Positions 34,941 to 43,245 of a stretch of 64,000 nucleotides of DNA are shown here, in pieces. The notes under the pieces are model-generated. The model searched no databases. It saw nothing but the letters and a program-made list of their open reading frames with translations, and was not told where the DNA came from. Numbering within the stretch: the first letter of the stretch is position 1; the number at the start of each line of letters is the position of its first letter. The stretch spans positions 15,514-79,513 of the forward strand of contig CAZYWZ010000020.1 in NCBI GenBank assembly GCA_964651705.1, read 5' to 3'. Source of the stretch: JADLBR01 sp964651705 (lineage in GTDB: Bacteria; Verrucomicrobiota; Verrucomicrobiia; JADLBR01). Made by a program: the position numbers and the translations under genes.

Positions 34941-36280
34941 GCAACAAGTCAAGTAACGCGCGACAAACCATTTTCGCAACGAGCAATGCGCGGCAAGAAC
35001 AGCTTTGTCAATGGTTCGGAACCGGATTCGCCGGGGGACGTCAGGATGCCTGCCTGATTTCCATCTCGGGCAATTCCGAGCCGAACGATTTCAGAGAACT
35101 CCCGACGGCGGCCGCGCGGGCGCTCATCGTCTTCGAGGATTTCCCAGTTGAAATGGCCCTCGTCGATGTTTGGCGCACATGGGCAATGGACAGAGGTGCC
35201 TGGGAGGTGCACATCGCATTCCTCCGCTTCTACGAAGGGTCCGACGAAGACCGTTACCGCGAGATCTTGGGCGCATGTAAGGAGTGGGGGCAGCCCGTGC
35301 CCAAACAGGAAACGTGCGCGATCACGAAGGGCGCTTTTGTGCGGATGTCGGACGACCCGGCACATCGCAATTTGGCCACCTTGCTCACGATGACTTTGGG
35401 TAGCATGGGAGACCTCCTGACAAGGGCCGAGGTGTTGGCAAGGCGCTTCAAGGGGGGGTGCCCCGACAAGAACGGACAACCGGATCGATCAGCGATCCGC
35501 GGATACCTATCCGAGATTGATGCGCTGCTTAAGGAGGGCGGGCGTGAGCTCGATGCCAAGCCCGGACTGGACGTCGAACCGGCACCGGACCATCTGCCGA
35601 AACTGCTCTTGCGTGGTGATTCAGGCGTAGGCAAGTCACTGATAGCCGAATACTTGCACAGGAAAATCGGGTGGCAGGATCGCCCCCTTCGGATCCCCAT
35701 CCCGGAGTACCTAAGCAAAGAGGACATGTTCGAGTATGATCTGTTCGGTTACAGCAAGGGTGCCTACACGGGAGGGAAGGACGAAGGTAGCCGGGGCCTG
35801 TTGTTGGCGAGTACCGGACGGGTCGTGTTCCTGGACGAGATCGGAGAGGCCAATGAATACCTCCAGGCAAAGCTCTTGGCATTTCTAGACGATTACCGCG
35901 TCCGCCCCAGGGGTTGGGAGGGGGAACCATTCTATTGTCCCGTTCTCGTTGTGGCGGCGACCAACAAGGACCTGGAAGCAATGGCGCGCGCCAAGAAGTT
36001 TCGGGGAGATCTCCTCGCCCGTTTTACCGATCGGCATGCCATTCCCGGGTTGAATGACCGTATCGCCGACCTCCCCTTCATCCTTGATTGTCTGCTTCAG
36101 CGTCCGGCGATGAATCCCGGATCGGAGATTGAGGAAATCGGCAAGGGGGCATTTAAGGCATTCAAGGAGCGCGACTACAGCGAGGGGAACTTCCGAGAGC
36201 TTGAGAGCCTCTTCCGCACGGCGTGCGAAAACGCCCGGCGCGATGGTAGAAAATACCTAGTGGCCAAGGATGTTAATTAG
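34937..36280 (+). CDS. Sigma-54-activator-type AAA+ ATPase without a Fis domain
   Basis: With the start at ATG 34937 (ATGA overlap) the protein has 447 residues. Walker A GDSGVGKS lies near 226-233. The L1 loop reads DLFGYSKGAYTGG near 268-280, where bacterial enhancer-binding proteins have GAFTGA to contact sigma-54. Walker B is VVFLDEIGEA near 296-305. AATNKDL is the sensor strand, and FRGDLLARF carries the expected arginine fingers. The C-terminus ends soon after the AAA+ lid, so the usual Fis helix-turn-helix is missing. The N-terminal 220 residues form an unknown domain that could sense a signal. It should remodel the promoter complex made by the two preceding gene products. Confidence 0.85.
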   Translation: MSNKSSNARQTIFATSNARQEQLCQWFGTGFAGGRQDACLISISGNSEPNDFRELPTAAARALIVFEDFPVEMALVDVWRTWAMDRGAWEVHIAFLRFYEGSDEDRYREILGACKEWGQPVPKQETCAITKGAFVRMSDDPAHRNLATLLTMTLGSMGDLLTRAEVLARRFKGGCPDKNGQPDRSAIRGYLSEIDALLKEGGRELDAKPGLDVEPAPDHLPKLLLRGDSGVGKSLIAEYLHRKIGWQDRPLRIPIPEYLSKEDMFEYDLFGYSKGAYTGGKDEGSRGLLLASTGRVVFLDEIGEANEYLQAKLLAFLDDYRVRPRGWEGEPFYCPVLVVAATNKDLEAMARAKKFRGDLLARFTDRHAIPGLNDRIADLPFILDCLLQRPAMNPGSEIEEIGKGAFKAFKERDYSEGNFRELESLFRTACENARRDGRKYLVAKDVN

Positions 36281-36685
36281 CAGCCATCTTGCAGAACGTT
36301 CTATAGAGGACAGTCTGTGACGCGCGGTGTCACGCACAGGACCATTTCCATGGATTCGTGAGACCGCATGGTTCGGATGGCGCATCACCCGGACATTCTT
36401 GTCGAAGAAAAGTTCCGCTATTCTCGGACAACCGAGTCACCCCGCCCTCTCGATTGTGAGATGCCCTGAGTGATCAAGGATCATTGATCCGATCTCATCT
36501 CGACATCTCCCAGAATCAAATCACCAGGCATGGCTGCCGTAAGCCTTGGGCCGCGCCCTCCGAGGAGGGCCACGCGGTGGTCTTGCGATGATAGCCCCGG
36601 CCGGGGATTCCTCCATCCCCCGGCGGGATGCCGCTTCCCCCGTACCCCACCAACGAACCCCGACACCCAGAAAGGAACCCAGCCG
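36281..36685. other. Intergenic region after the polymerase operon
   Basis: This 405-bp gap contains no convincing gene, although an open frame extends upstream of 36686. It holds small dyads: GTGAC-N7-GTCAC at 36317-36333 and GGATCA-T-TGATCC at 36478-36490. Neither is followed by a T run, so I do not call a terminator. Promoters for the next module are expected here, but no clear -35/-10 pair is seen. The gap ends in a GAAAGGAACCC ribosome site. Confidence 0.45.
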
Positions 36686-37543
36686 ATGAAAACCCTGACA
36701 ACCACCCTCGCGATCCTCGGACTCCTGGCGGCTGGCATCCGGCCGTCCATCTGCCAAGCCGCGCCGACGAATGCCTGCGCTGCGGCGACTGTCTTCCTAA
36801 TTGATGACCAGACCGGAGAGGAATTGGCCCGGGTTCACGGGATTCAGCCCCTCTGCGTCGCAGATCTTGAGGTCTTGATCAACGGGGTCCTGCGGCGCGG
36901 CGCCCCGGTTCGTCTCCTCCATCAGGCCGTGGATGAGGACGCGACCGATAACGCGGTCGCGCAGATGGACTTTCGGCCCTACGCCGGGGGTCGCCCTCCC
37001 CAGCCACCTTCCCCCAATCAGCCCCTGCGCCAACTCACCGAGGCCATGAAGGTCTACCAGGAACAACGCGCCGCATGGCAGAGGGGCATGCTGGATTACG
37101 AGGGGCGGCTCGTCGCCGAGGTCGAGGGCTTCCAGCGCGGTGTTTCAATCACCCAGGCCGAGGTCTCTCGGCGGTTCGACGAGATTCTCGTCGCGCGGAA
37201 TGGGAGCGACTTCAACCGGAGCGATATCTGCGGCAGCGTCGCGGGCGCCACCCGGTTCCTTGGCGACGCGGGATTGCGCATCCTGGTGCTCAACACGGAC
37301 GCCAACGATCTTCCGGCGAAGCGGACGCCGCGGACCACGCCGCTGACGCCCGAGGAACTGGATCCGAGCATCCACCTCATCTTCGTCAACAAGAGCCGCC
37401 TCCCCGAGGCATCGCCGCTGTTCGCCGGGCTGCCGAATCCGGTCCACCACGCGGACTCCATGGCCGAAGCAATGGAGATCGTCCTGTCGATGTTCGGCGG
37501 GGTGCCGGCCTTGGACGTGGTCAAGGCCGGAGGCACGCCATAA
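36686..37543 (+). CDS. Exported protein of unknown function, possible vWA-like fold
   Basis: The start at ATG 36686 has a GAAAGGA site and gives 285 residues. A classical signal peptide (basic start, TLAILGLLAAG core, SICQAA cleavage region) indicates export. ATVFLIDDQTG follows, and the later strands (LRILVLNTDAND, IHLIFVNKSRL) alternate with helices in a von Willebrand A-like pattern. The usual DxSxS metal site is not intact. The middle is rich in proline and glutamine, with a helix near 110-150. It heads the 36.7-43.2 kb module. No family name can be given with confidence. Confidence 0.5.
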   Translation: MKTLTTTLAILGLLAAGIRPSICQAAPTNACAAATVFLIDDQTGEELARVHGIQPLCVADLEVLINGVLRRGAPVRLLHQAVDEDATDNAVAQMDFRPYAGGRPPQPPSPNQPLRQLTEAMKVYQEQRAAWQRGMLDYEGRLVAEVEGFQRGVSITQAEVSRRFDEILVARNGSDFNRSDICGSVAGATRFLGDAGLRILVLNTDANDLPAKRTPRTTPLTPEELDPSIHLIFVNKSRLPEASPLFAGLPNPVHHADSMAEAMEIVLSMFGGVPALDVVKAGGTP

Positions 37544-37602
37544 CGCCCAGTCGACGTCCGAAATCTATTTCCAACCAACAACCAACCACCGGAGGAAACG
37601 CC

Positions 37603-38853
37603 ATGCCTGCCATGATCACAACGGAATCGCCGTACGAACGGGAGCGCCGCGAACACACAGAGCGGATGGGCCACAATAGCCGTCGCCAGCGCCTGATCCG
37701 CCGCCATCGGCGCGATGTCGAGACGGTCCTCTCCCTGGACCGCTTGGCGAATCGCCTCGAGGGACAGGTCCGGTCGCACGACAACGACGAGGGCTTCCGG
37801 CAGCGCGTCGCCTTCGAGCGGGCGGCCTGGTGGCTGAGGGCTATTTTCGCGGCGTCGATCTTGCTCTACGTCGGGGGCGAGTTCTTCGCCTCCGGCGACG
37901 TCGCCGATTGGCTGGCGAATCAGATTTCCCCGCTGTTCGAGATCGAGGGGGGCGAGACGCCCGTCTGGCTGCGCCGTGCCGCGGGGGCGGGATTCGTCGG
38001 CCTCATGCTCAGCGTGACGCTGCTCCTGAAATTCATCACCTCGTGGTTTATCGGCAAGCTGAGGCAGCAACGGGCAACCGTTCCAGCGGGGAGTCACGCG
38101 GAATTCTGGAGTCTCACCTCCGGCATCTGGTTCAATCAGTTCGCGAAGGCAGCCTACCTCGCCGTTGTCTTGGGCCTCTACGTCTGGCTGTTCGGCTTCG
38201 CCCAACAGCGCGCGGAGATCATGGCCGTGATTGCCGCGGAACAGCACCAAGTCGCCCAGCTGGCGGACGTAGGATTCGAAATCCGGGACGGGGTCATCCA
38301 AACCTCTGCGGCCGCCGCTGCGGCACCCAAGGAACCCGAGTTCGAGGGCGGAAGCAAGCTGGCGATGGCCACCGCGGTGATTTACGTGTGCCTCTGGGTG
38401 CTCCACGTCCTCGTCCTCCTCCTGCCGGTCGACGGATTCAACCAACCTCTCGAGTTTGCCCACTTCAAGCGCGGCGCGGTCGAGCGCAAGGCGGACGCGC
38501 TGCGAGAGGACGAAGAACGCATCTGCCGAGACATCCTCGAACGGATCCACGCCGTGGATGGCGAAGAGCGGGACATCCTCATACGGGAAACACAGCCCGT
38601 GGCAGCGCATGTTAACCACGCGGTCCGCCACGAGGCAATGGATGTCCCTCAGACGCGCCCCTCCCCGACCGGAGGAAATGTCGCGGCTACGAAGCCTGCG
38701 CCCAGCCAGACGACGGCGATGAACACTTCGGACCCAAGCGACGCGGCGCGCGTTGTCCCAGAAGGCGACTGGGGACCCAACGGGTCGGGGAACCACGATG
38801 GGGCGCCGCCTCCGGATACATACGAGCTCATCTTCGGCCGGAGGCCGGCCTGA
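37603..38853 (+). CDS. Four-helix membrane protein
   Basis: The start at ATG 37603 follows a GGAGGAAA site and gives 416 residues. Hydrophobic helices lie near 78-100, 125-150, 182-202 and 257-280. A cytoplasmic charged domain at about 290-345 contains paired arginines and acidic residues. The last 60 residues are rich in serine, proline and glycine and look disordered. It sits between an exported protein and a DUF2997-like membrane-linked protein, so an envelope assembly is possible. I do not recognise the family. Confidence 0.55.
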   Translation: MPAMITTESPYERERREHTERMGHNSRRQRLIRRHRRDVETVLSLDRLANRLEGQVRSHDNDEGFRQRVAFERAAWWLRAIFAASILLYVGGEFFASGDVADWLANQISPLFEIEGGETPVWLRRAAGAGFVGLMLSVTLLLKFITSWFIGKLRQQRATVPAGSHAEFWSLTSGIWFNQFAKAAYLAVVLGLYVWLFGFAQQRAEIMAVIAAEQHQVAQLADVGFEIRDGVIQTSAAAAAAPKEPEFEGGSKLAMATAVIYVCLWVLHVLVLLLPVDGFNQPLEFAHFKRGAVERKADALREDEERICRDILERIHAVDGEERDILIRETQPVAAHVNHAVRHEAMDVPQTRPSPTGGNVAATKPAPSQTTAMNTSDPSDAARVVPEGDWGPNGSGNHDGAPPPDTYELIFGRRPA

Positions 38854-38887
38854 ATGACACACCTGCAAGTCCAACGAAAGGAACCCT

Positions 38888-39652
38888 ATGAGCGAAACCC
38901 TTGATACGACGACCATCGAAGACGTCGAGGCTCCTCCCCTGGAGCCAATCACAAGCCTGGCCGACCTCCTGGCGGGTGTCGGGTGGCTAGCCTATCAGGG
39001 GACGAAGCTCGCCGTTGGTGCGACGGTGGCTGGCGCTGTTCTCGCCTACAAGGGCGGCAGCGCTCTGGCCTCGGCGATCCATGAGGCCCGCCGCAACCGC
39101 CTCTCCTGCCACGAGACGGACTCGCTGGTGGCATCCGCCCCCGACGCCAGAGCTGCGATGGCCCGATTGGTCAGTGCCAGTCACCTCGAGCTCCCGGAAC
39201 GCGAGGCTGAACTCTGGAAAGCGAAGGCGGAAAGACTGGTTGCGGCGAATGACAAGCTGGGTGTGGCCAGCCTCGCGCGCGAATTGGTGATAGCGCGGCA
39301 AGACCGTCTGCAGACATCGCTGCTTAGCCTCGCCGCCGACGCGTGCCGAGAGATCGGTTTCACCGAGGTGGCACTCATGCCAGCCAACGGCATCCTCGTC
39401 GCGAAGAACGGCTTGGGCAGACAGAGGATCCAGGTCGAAGTCGCCAAGGCCAAGGAAGGTGACATCAGGCTGCACTTCGACGCCGATGGCTTCCACGCCG
39501 GCACCTGCGTCGCCACACTCGACCGCCTGATGGAGCGCCTTCGCGCGCGCGGCGTTCGCTTCGGGGTCGCCGGTCGGCGACGGAAGCGCCAGCGGCCCGT
39601 CTCCGATGGGCTAAGGATTCGGAACGCGATTCATGTCAGCACCGCCCAATAG
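38888..39652 (+). CDS. Membrane-linked protein with DUF2997-like C-terminal motif
   Basis: The 254-residue product starts at ATG 38888 with a GAAAGGAACCC site. A glycine-rich hydrophobic segment (VGWLAYQGTKLAVGATVAGA) near 32-60 may enter the membrane. Residues 75-165 are helical. The segment from about 180 to 205, with IQVEVAKAKEGDIRLHF and GFHAGTCVATLDRL, resembles the compact DUF2997 pattern (V.I.PDG.I....GF.G..C). DUF2997 proteins travel with Ycf46-like AAA+ ATPases, and such an ATPase is encoded next. The match is by eye only. The C-terminus is basic. Confidence 0.45.
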   Translation: MSETLDTTTIEDVEAPPLEPITSLADLLAGVGWLAYQGTKLAVGATVAGAVLAYKGGSALASAIHEARRNRLSCHETDSLVASAPDARAAMARLVSASHLELPEREAELWKAKAERLVAANDKLGVASLARELVIARQDRLQTSLLSLAADACREIGFTEVALMPANGILVAKNGLGRQRIQVEVAKAKEGDIRLHFDADGFHAGTCVATLDRLMERLRARGVRFGVAGRRRKRQRPVSDGLRIRNAIHVSTAQ

Positions 39653-39671
39653 GAGGCAAAAGGAGGACGCC

Positions 39672-41471
39672 ATGAGCCACAAATCAAACGCCATTGACCC
39701 AATCATCGAAGCCTGCCGCGCGGGTCATCAGACCCTGCTGGTATCCGGTAGGTCGCTATTCGATCTGCACGTCAACGAGCGGGGAGAGGTGAGGCCGCTT
39801 CGGCACACCCTGATGCGGCGTGTCAAAGAGGAGTTTGGCATGGCCACCCTTCTCTTCAATCTGGCCCAAGGATCCCGGTGGGGTTGGGACGGTTTCTCCG
39901 ACGCAGAGCGAAAGGATTTCGAGAAGCGGCTCTCGGCGGCCAATATCCCGTTCCGGCACGGGATTGAGGCGGGTGCCGAACAGCGCAACCCGCCGCATGA
40001 GCGGGCCTTCCTCCTGCTCGCGTCGCTGCAGCGCAGCCTCGAACAGGCCGACGCGATTCCCCCCTTCCTCCTGCTCTTGGAGTTCGGCGAAGACCTCGCT
40101 CCCGATAACGACCGGGGGGGGCACAGCGATCTGATGATTCAAATCTCCGAGATGCTGCAAATTCTTTCGAACGATTACATCCGCCGCCGGCACCCGTTCC
40201 TCGTGGTGATGACCGGCACACCCGAGCGCATGGACCGACGGGTGGTCACTTGCATGACCCCGGTCGCGATACCGCAGCCGGATAGGGAAGAGAAGCGGGA
40301 TTTCATCCAGGCGCTTCGGTCGCTGCCGGGACTGGCAACCGCGACCTATGAGGCGGGACTGGACGACCAGGCGGTTGCCAACCTGACGGCACGGACACCG
40401 AACCGGAGCCTGGAGGAATCGTTCCAGCAGTCGTCTCGCACCGGCCTCCCCATCTCGCACGCCCAGCTCATCGAGCGCAAGCGCAACGACGTGGTCGCGA
40501 TCTCCGAGGGCACACTGAACCTCTTGGATACGGAGAGGGTTCGCAACATCAACCTCGTGGGGCGAAATATCGAGCGTCCCCTGACCCTGCTTCAGCGCTG
40601 GGCGCGGGGCATCAAGTTGGGTGACCCCCTGACGCCCACGAACGTGATCCTCGCGGGGGCCCCGTCTTCGGCGAAAACAGATCTCGCGGTGCTGACAGCC
40701 ATGCAGTCGCAGACGCCCGCGTATTGCCTCGTCAGCCCGAAGGGCTCGCTGGTGGGGCAGACAGAGCGCCTGGTCCGCCTTCAATTCCGCGTCTTCAAGG
40801 AACTGAGCCCCGCATTTGGCGTCGTGGATGAGATCACCGAGGCTTTTCCGATGGAGCGCCACTCGTTGAACATGGATTCGGGGGCTTCCGCGGCAGTGAC
40901 CGCGGAGATGCTGAACGCCCTTTCAGACTCATCGCGTGCCGGCCGGACTCTGCTCATCGCGACGACAAACTGTCCGTGGAGGGTGGGCGCCGCCATGGCC
41001 AGCCGCTTTCTCTTTGTTCCAGTCCTCTCGGCGATCGAAGCCGACTATCCGGCGATCCTCTGCTCTATCGCATCCAGCATCCTGCCCGAGATCGCCTGGG
41101 ATCCGGGCGCCCCGGAGATCATCGAGGCATCGCGGATGTTCTTCGCGAAGGGCGCGACGCCGCGCCTGATGCGGGCCCTGATCACGTCGAAAGTCGCCGC
41201 GGGCGATGAGCCGAAGTCGATGCACCTCGCGGCGCGGGCGGCAAGGGCATGCGCGCCCCAAGATCCGCGTGACCGCGCAAGCGCGGAGTACGCCGACCTC
41301 TTCGCGATCAGGGCATGCTCGGACCTCGAGAGGTTGCCCTGGCACGGGCGGATCTCGGAGTATCCGCTGCCCGCGTATTTGCGCGGCATCGTGGGCGAGA
41401 AAGATGGATCGATTGACTATGATCGTCTGCATCGGCGGATCGAGGAACTGAAGCCTCATGTCAATGTTTGA
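39672..41471 (+). CDS. AAA+ ATPase, Ycf46-like
   Basis: The start at ATG 39672 follows an AGGAGG site and gives 599 residues. An N-terminal domain of about 200 residues opens with a SGRSLFDLHVNERG strand and contains FLLLLEFGEDL, as in Ycf46-like proteins where an N-terminal inactive domain precedes the motor. The motor has a Walker A written GAPSSAKT near 328-336, an unusual loop rich in small residues but with lysine and threonine kept. FGVVDEITEAF near 382 is Walker B, and IATTNCPWR near 432 is sensor 1. It overlaps the next gene by 14 bp. Its role may be to remodel partner proteins of this module. Confidence 0.72.
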   Translation: MSHKSNAIDPIIEACRAGHQTLLVSGRSLFDLHVNERGEVRPLRHTLMRRVKEEFGMATLLFNLAQGSRWGWDGFSDAERKDFEKRLSAANIPFRHGIEAGAEQRNPPHERAFLLLASLQRSLEQADAIPPFLLLLEFGEDLAPDNDRGGHSDLMIQISEMLQILSNDYIRRRHPFLVVMTGTPERMDRRVVTCMTPVAIPQPDREEKRDFIQALRSLPGLATATYEAGLDDQAVANLTARTPNRSLEESFQQSSRTGLPISHAQLIERKRNDVVAISEGTLNLLDTERVRNINLVGRNIERPLTLLQRWARGIKLGDPLTPTNVILAGAPSSAKTDLAVLTAMQSQTPAYCLVSPKGSLVGQTERLVRLQFRVFKELSPAFGVVDEITEAFPMERHSLNMDSGASAAVTAEMLNALSDSSRAGRTLLIATTNCPWRVGAAMASRFLFVPVLSAIEADYPAILCSIASSILPEIAWDPGAPEIIEASRMFFAKGATPRLMRALITSKVAAGDEPKSMHLAARAARACAPQDPRDRASAEYADLFAIRACSDLERLPWHGRISEYPLPAYLRGIVGEKDGSIDYDRLHRRIEELKPHVNV

Positions 41472-42252
41472 CCGGGTGCTCGACGGTCCAAGCCCCGCGC
41501 TTAGGGCGGTCAGCCGTTATATCGAGGCGATGGAGGGGGACCCATTCGCGCTCAGGGGCCAGCAACTGCGTGGCGGCGGCCCAGTGGAGCGCTTCGAGGC
41601 CATCCTCTGCGAGAGAACGGGATTCCCATTCTGCGTCGCCACGTCGAACGCGACATCCGCCCTGCTGTGCGCGGCTTTCGCCTTGGATGTGGGTGGGCGG
41701 GAGGTGATCGTCCCGCCGAACAGTTGGGGCGGAACCTATGGGCCCTTCGAGGCGGGCGGCGCCAAATTGCTCTATTCCTCGTCGGATGAGTCGGGGAACA
41801 TCTGCCCGGCAAGCATCCGCGCCCTTGCCTCGCCGCGGACGGTGGCCGTCCTCGCGGTGGACTGGAAGGGTTCAAGACACCGGTCGGCCGAGGTCCGTGC
41901 CGCCTGCGATTCCCTGGGAGTTCTTTACATCGAAGACACCTCGTGGCTGCCGGGCGTTCTCGCCATGCCGGACCAGCCTTCGTTGGCCGATGTCCAGATC
42001 ATCTCCTTCGGGCCCGGGAAGCCGCTCTCTTTGGGCGAGGGCGGTGCCCTCCTCACGCGCGACAGGCGCATTTACGAGACAGTCGTCGCCCTTGGCCAGC
42101 ACCCTGAGCGCACCCGGAACGAGGGATTGGATGGGGTGATTCCGGATCGCCCATTCTTGAACGCACGGATTCATCCCCTGGCGGCCGTTCTTGGCTGCGC
42201 GCTCCTCCCCAAACGCGACGCCGTGGCCACCGCCTTGGCAGCGCGCTTCTGA
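41458..42252 (+). CDS. Short DegT/DnrJ-type PLP aminotransferase-fold protein
   Basis: The 264-residue protein follows the DegT/DnrJ/EryC1 pattern: FCVATSNATSALLCA near 60, EVIVPPNSW near 82, a VLAVDWKGSRH strand, LYIEDTSW with the PLP-ring aspartate, and SFGPGKPLSLGEGGALL, where the lysine of GK would form the Schiff base. Full-length enzymes have about 370-400 residues. This one stops soon after the large domain and lacks the C-terminal small domain. It may be a truncated but retained enzyme or a PLP-binding partner. It overlaps the AAA+ gene, which shows it is part of the module. Confidence 0.72.
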   Translation: MSMFDRVLDGPSPALRAVSRYIEAMEGDPFALRGQQLRGGGPVERFEAILCERTGFPFCVATSNATSALLCAAFALDVGGREVIVPPNSWGGTYGPFEAGGAKLLYSSSDESGNICPASIRALASPRTVAVLAVDWKGSRHRSAEVRAACDSLGVLYIEDTSWLPGVLAMPDQPSLADVQIISFGPGKPLSLGEGGALLTRDRRIYETVVALGQHPERTRNEGLDGVIPDRPFLNARIHPLAAVLGCALLPKRDAVATALAARF

Positions 42253-42302
42253 GTCGCGCCAGCCACCCACGCCAACACCAACCCAGCAACAAGAGGAGAC
42301 AC

Positions 42303-42857
42303 ATGTACATCGAGTGCCTGCAACGCCATTTGGCGATCTGTGGATTCCAGGACCTTCCCCGATTTGCCAAGCACGATCCGAATTTCTGGAACCTGATCTC
42401 CGCGCTTGGCCCGGAAGCGCCGGACCCCCCTCGGAGGGGTTTTCGGGACCACCTCCGTGTTGTCTTTCATGATATCCGGTCGAATGTGTACGGGAGGAAT
42501 GAGGCGAACCGGACTGTCACGACGAAGGATCTCCAGCAGGTCTTTGACTTCGCTGATCGGCTGGGGAATCTGCCCCTATTGATACATTGCGTTGCTGGCG
42601 TCTCCAGGAGTTCGGCGATCGCGCTCTCCCTGATCCTCCGCGGAATGCTGCGGGCTGGCAACGCCGACCCGTCCAAGGAAGCGCTGGACACTCTTCTGGC
42701 CATCCGTCCCCTGGCCAAGCCAAACCCACTGGTGCTGTACACGGGCCTGTGCTGCTTCCTTGGCGAACAAGAGGCCGAGGCGCTCACCGACCGCACCATG
42801 GCAGACGAGCGCGTCGCACGGATACCGAACCGATTTCAGGAATCGCTTGAGGAGTAG
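42303..42857 (+). CDS. Dual-specificity protein phosphatase-like protein
   Basis: The 184-residue product has LPLLIHCVAGVSRSSAIAL, the HCxxGxxRS signature with catalytic C96 and the arginine six residues later, typical of dual-specificity and tyrosine phosphatases. The upstream region should provide the general acid aspartate, although I cannot identify it with certainty. The start at ATG 42303 has an AAGAGGAG site. It lies in the module with the AAA+ and PLP proteins and may reverse a phosphorylation within it. Confidence 0.78.
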   Translation: MYIECLQRHLAICGFQDLPRFAKHDPNFWNLISALGPEAPDPPRRGFRDHLRVVFHDIRSNVYGRNEANRTVTTKDLQQVFDFADRLGNLPLLIHCVAGVSRSSAIALSLILRGMLRAGNADPSKEALDTLLAIRPLAKPNPLVLYTGLCCFLGEQEAEALTDRTMADERVARIPNRFQESLEE

Positions 42858-42926
42858 CCACGCATGACCCCATCTGCTCGCTTGATACATCGAACGCATT
42901 CCGGGATCCACGAAAGGACCAACACC

Positions 42927-43220
42927 ATGAGCCAATCCAGCGACAACTTCGGAACGTTCACACCCGCCGACCGTCCGCCGGCGGACCTGCTTCTCAAGCC
43001 GCTCGATGGTCAGGACTCGATTGGCAGGATCTATTGCCAGCAGTGCGGGATGATCTTCGAGTTCAGCCAGGAGCAACTGCACCCTCTCGTGACGATCAGC
43101 AACTGCTTCACCAATGGGTCCCTCGCGCCCGAGGACTTCGATCACCGAGAGCACTTCTTCCTCGCGAAGGGATGCTTGGCCTGCGCCGAGAACCCGATCT
43201 TCATTGTTCGAGAGATATAG
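42927..43220 (+). CDS. Small zinc-ribbon protein
   Basis: From ATG 42927, after a CGAAAGGA site, the protein has 97 residues. Two CxxC pairs (YCQQCG near 38-43 and GCLACAE near 84-90) can form one zinc ribbon. The rest is polar with no membrane segment. It is the last gene of this module and is convergent with the TPR gene. An earlier ATG at 42864 is less likely because it lacks a ribosome site. Confidence 0.6.
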   Translation: MSQSSDNFGTFTPADRPPADLLLKPLDGQDSIGRIYCQQCGMIFEFSQEQLHPLVTISNCFTNGSLAPEDFDHREHFFLAKGCLACAENPIFIVREI

Positions 43221-43245
43221 GGTTGCGGTCGGACAGCAATTCAGA

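Noticed and set aside
36317..36333. A GTGAC-N7-GTCAC hairpin as the terminator of the polymerase operon
   Set aside because: The stem is only five pairs and no T run follows.
36369..36384. A GG-N10-GC pattern after the AAA+ gene as a -24/-12 promoter
   Set aside because: Only 7 of 11 consensus positions match, which is expected often by chance in GC-rich sequence.
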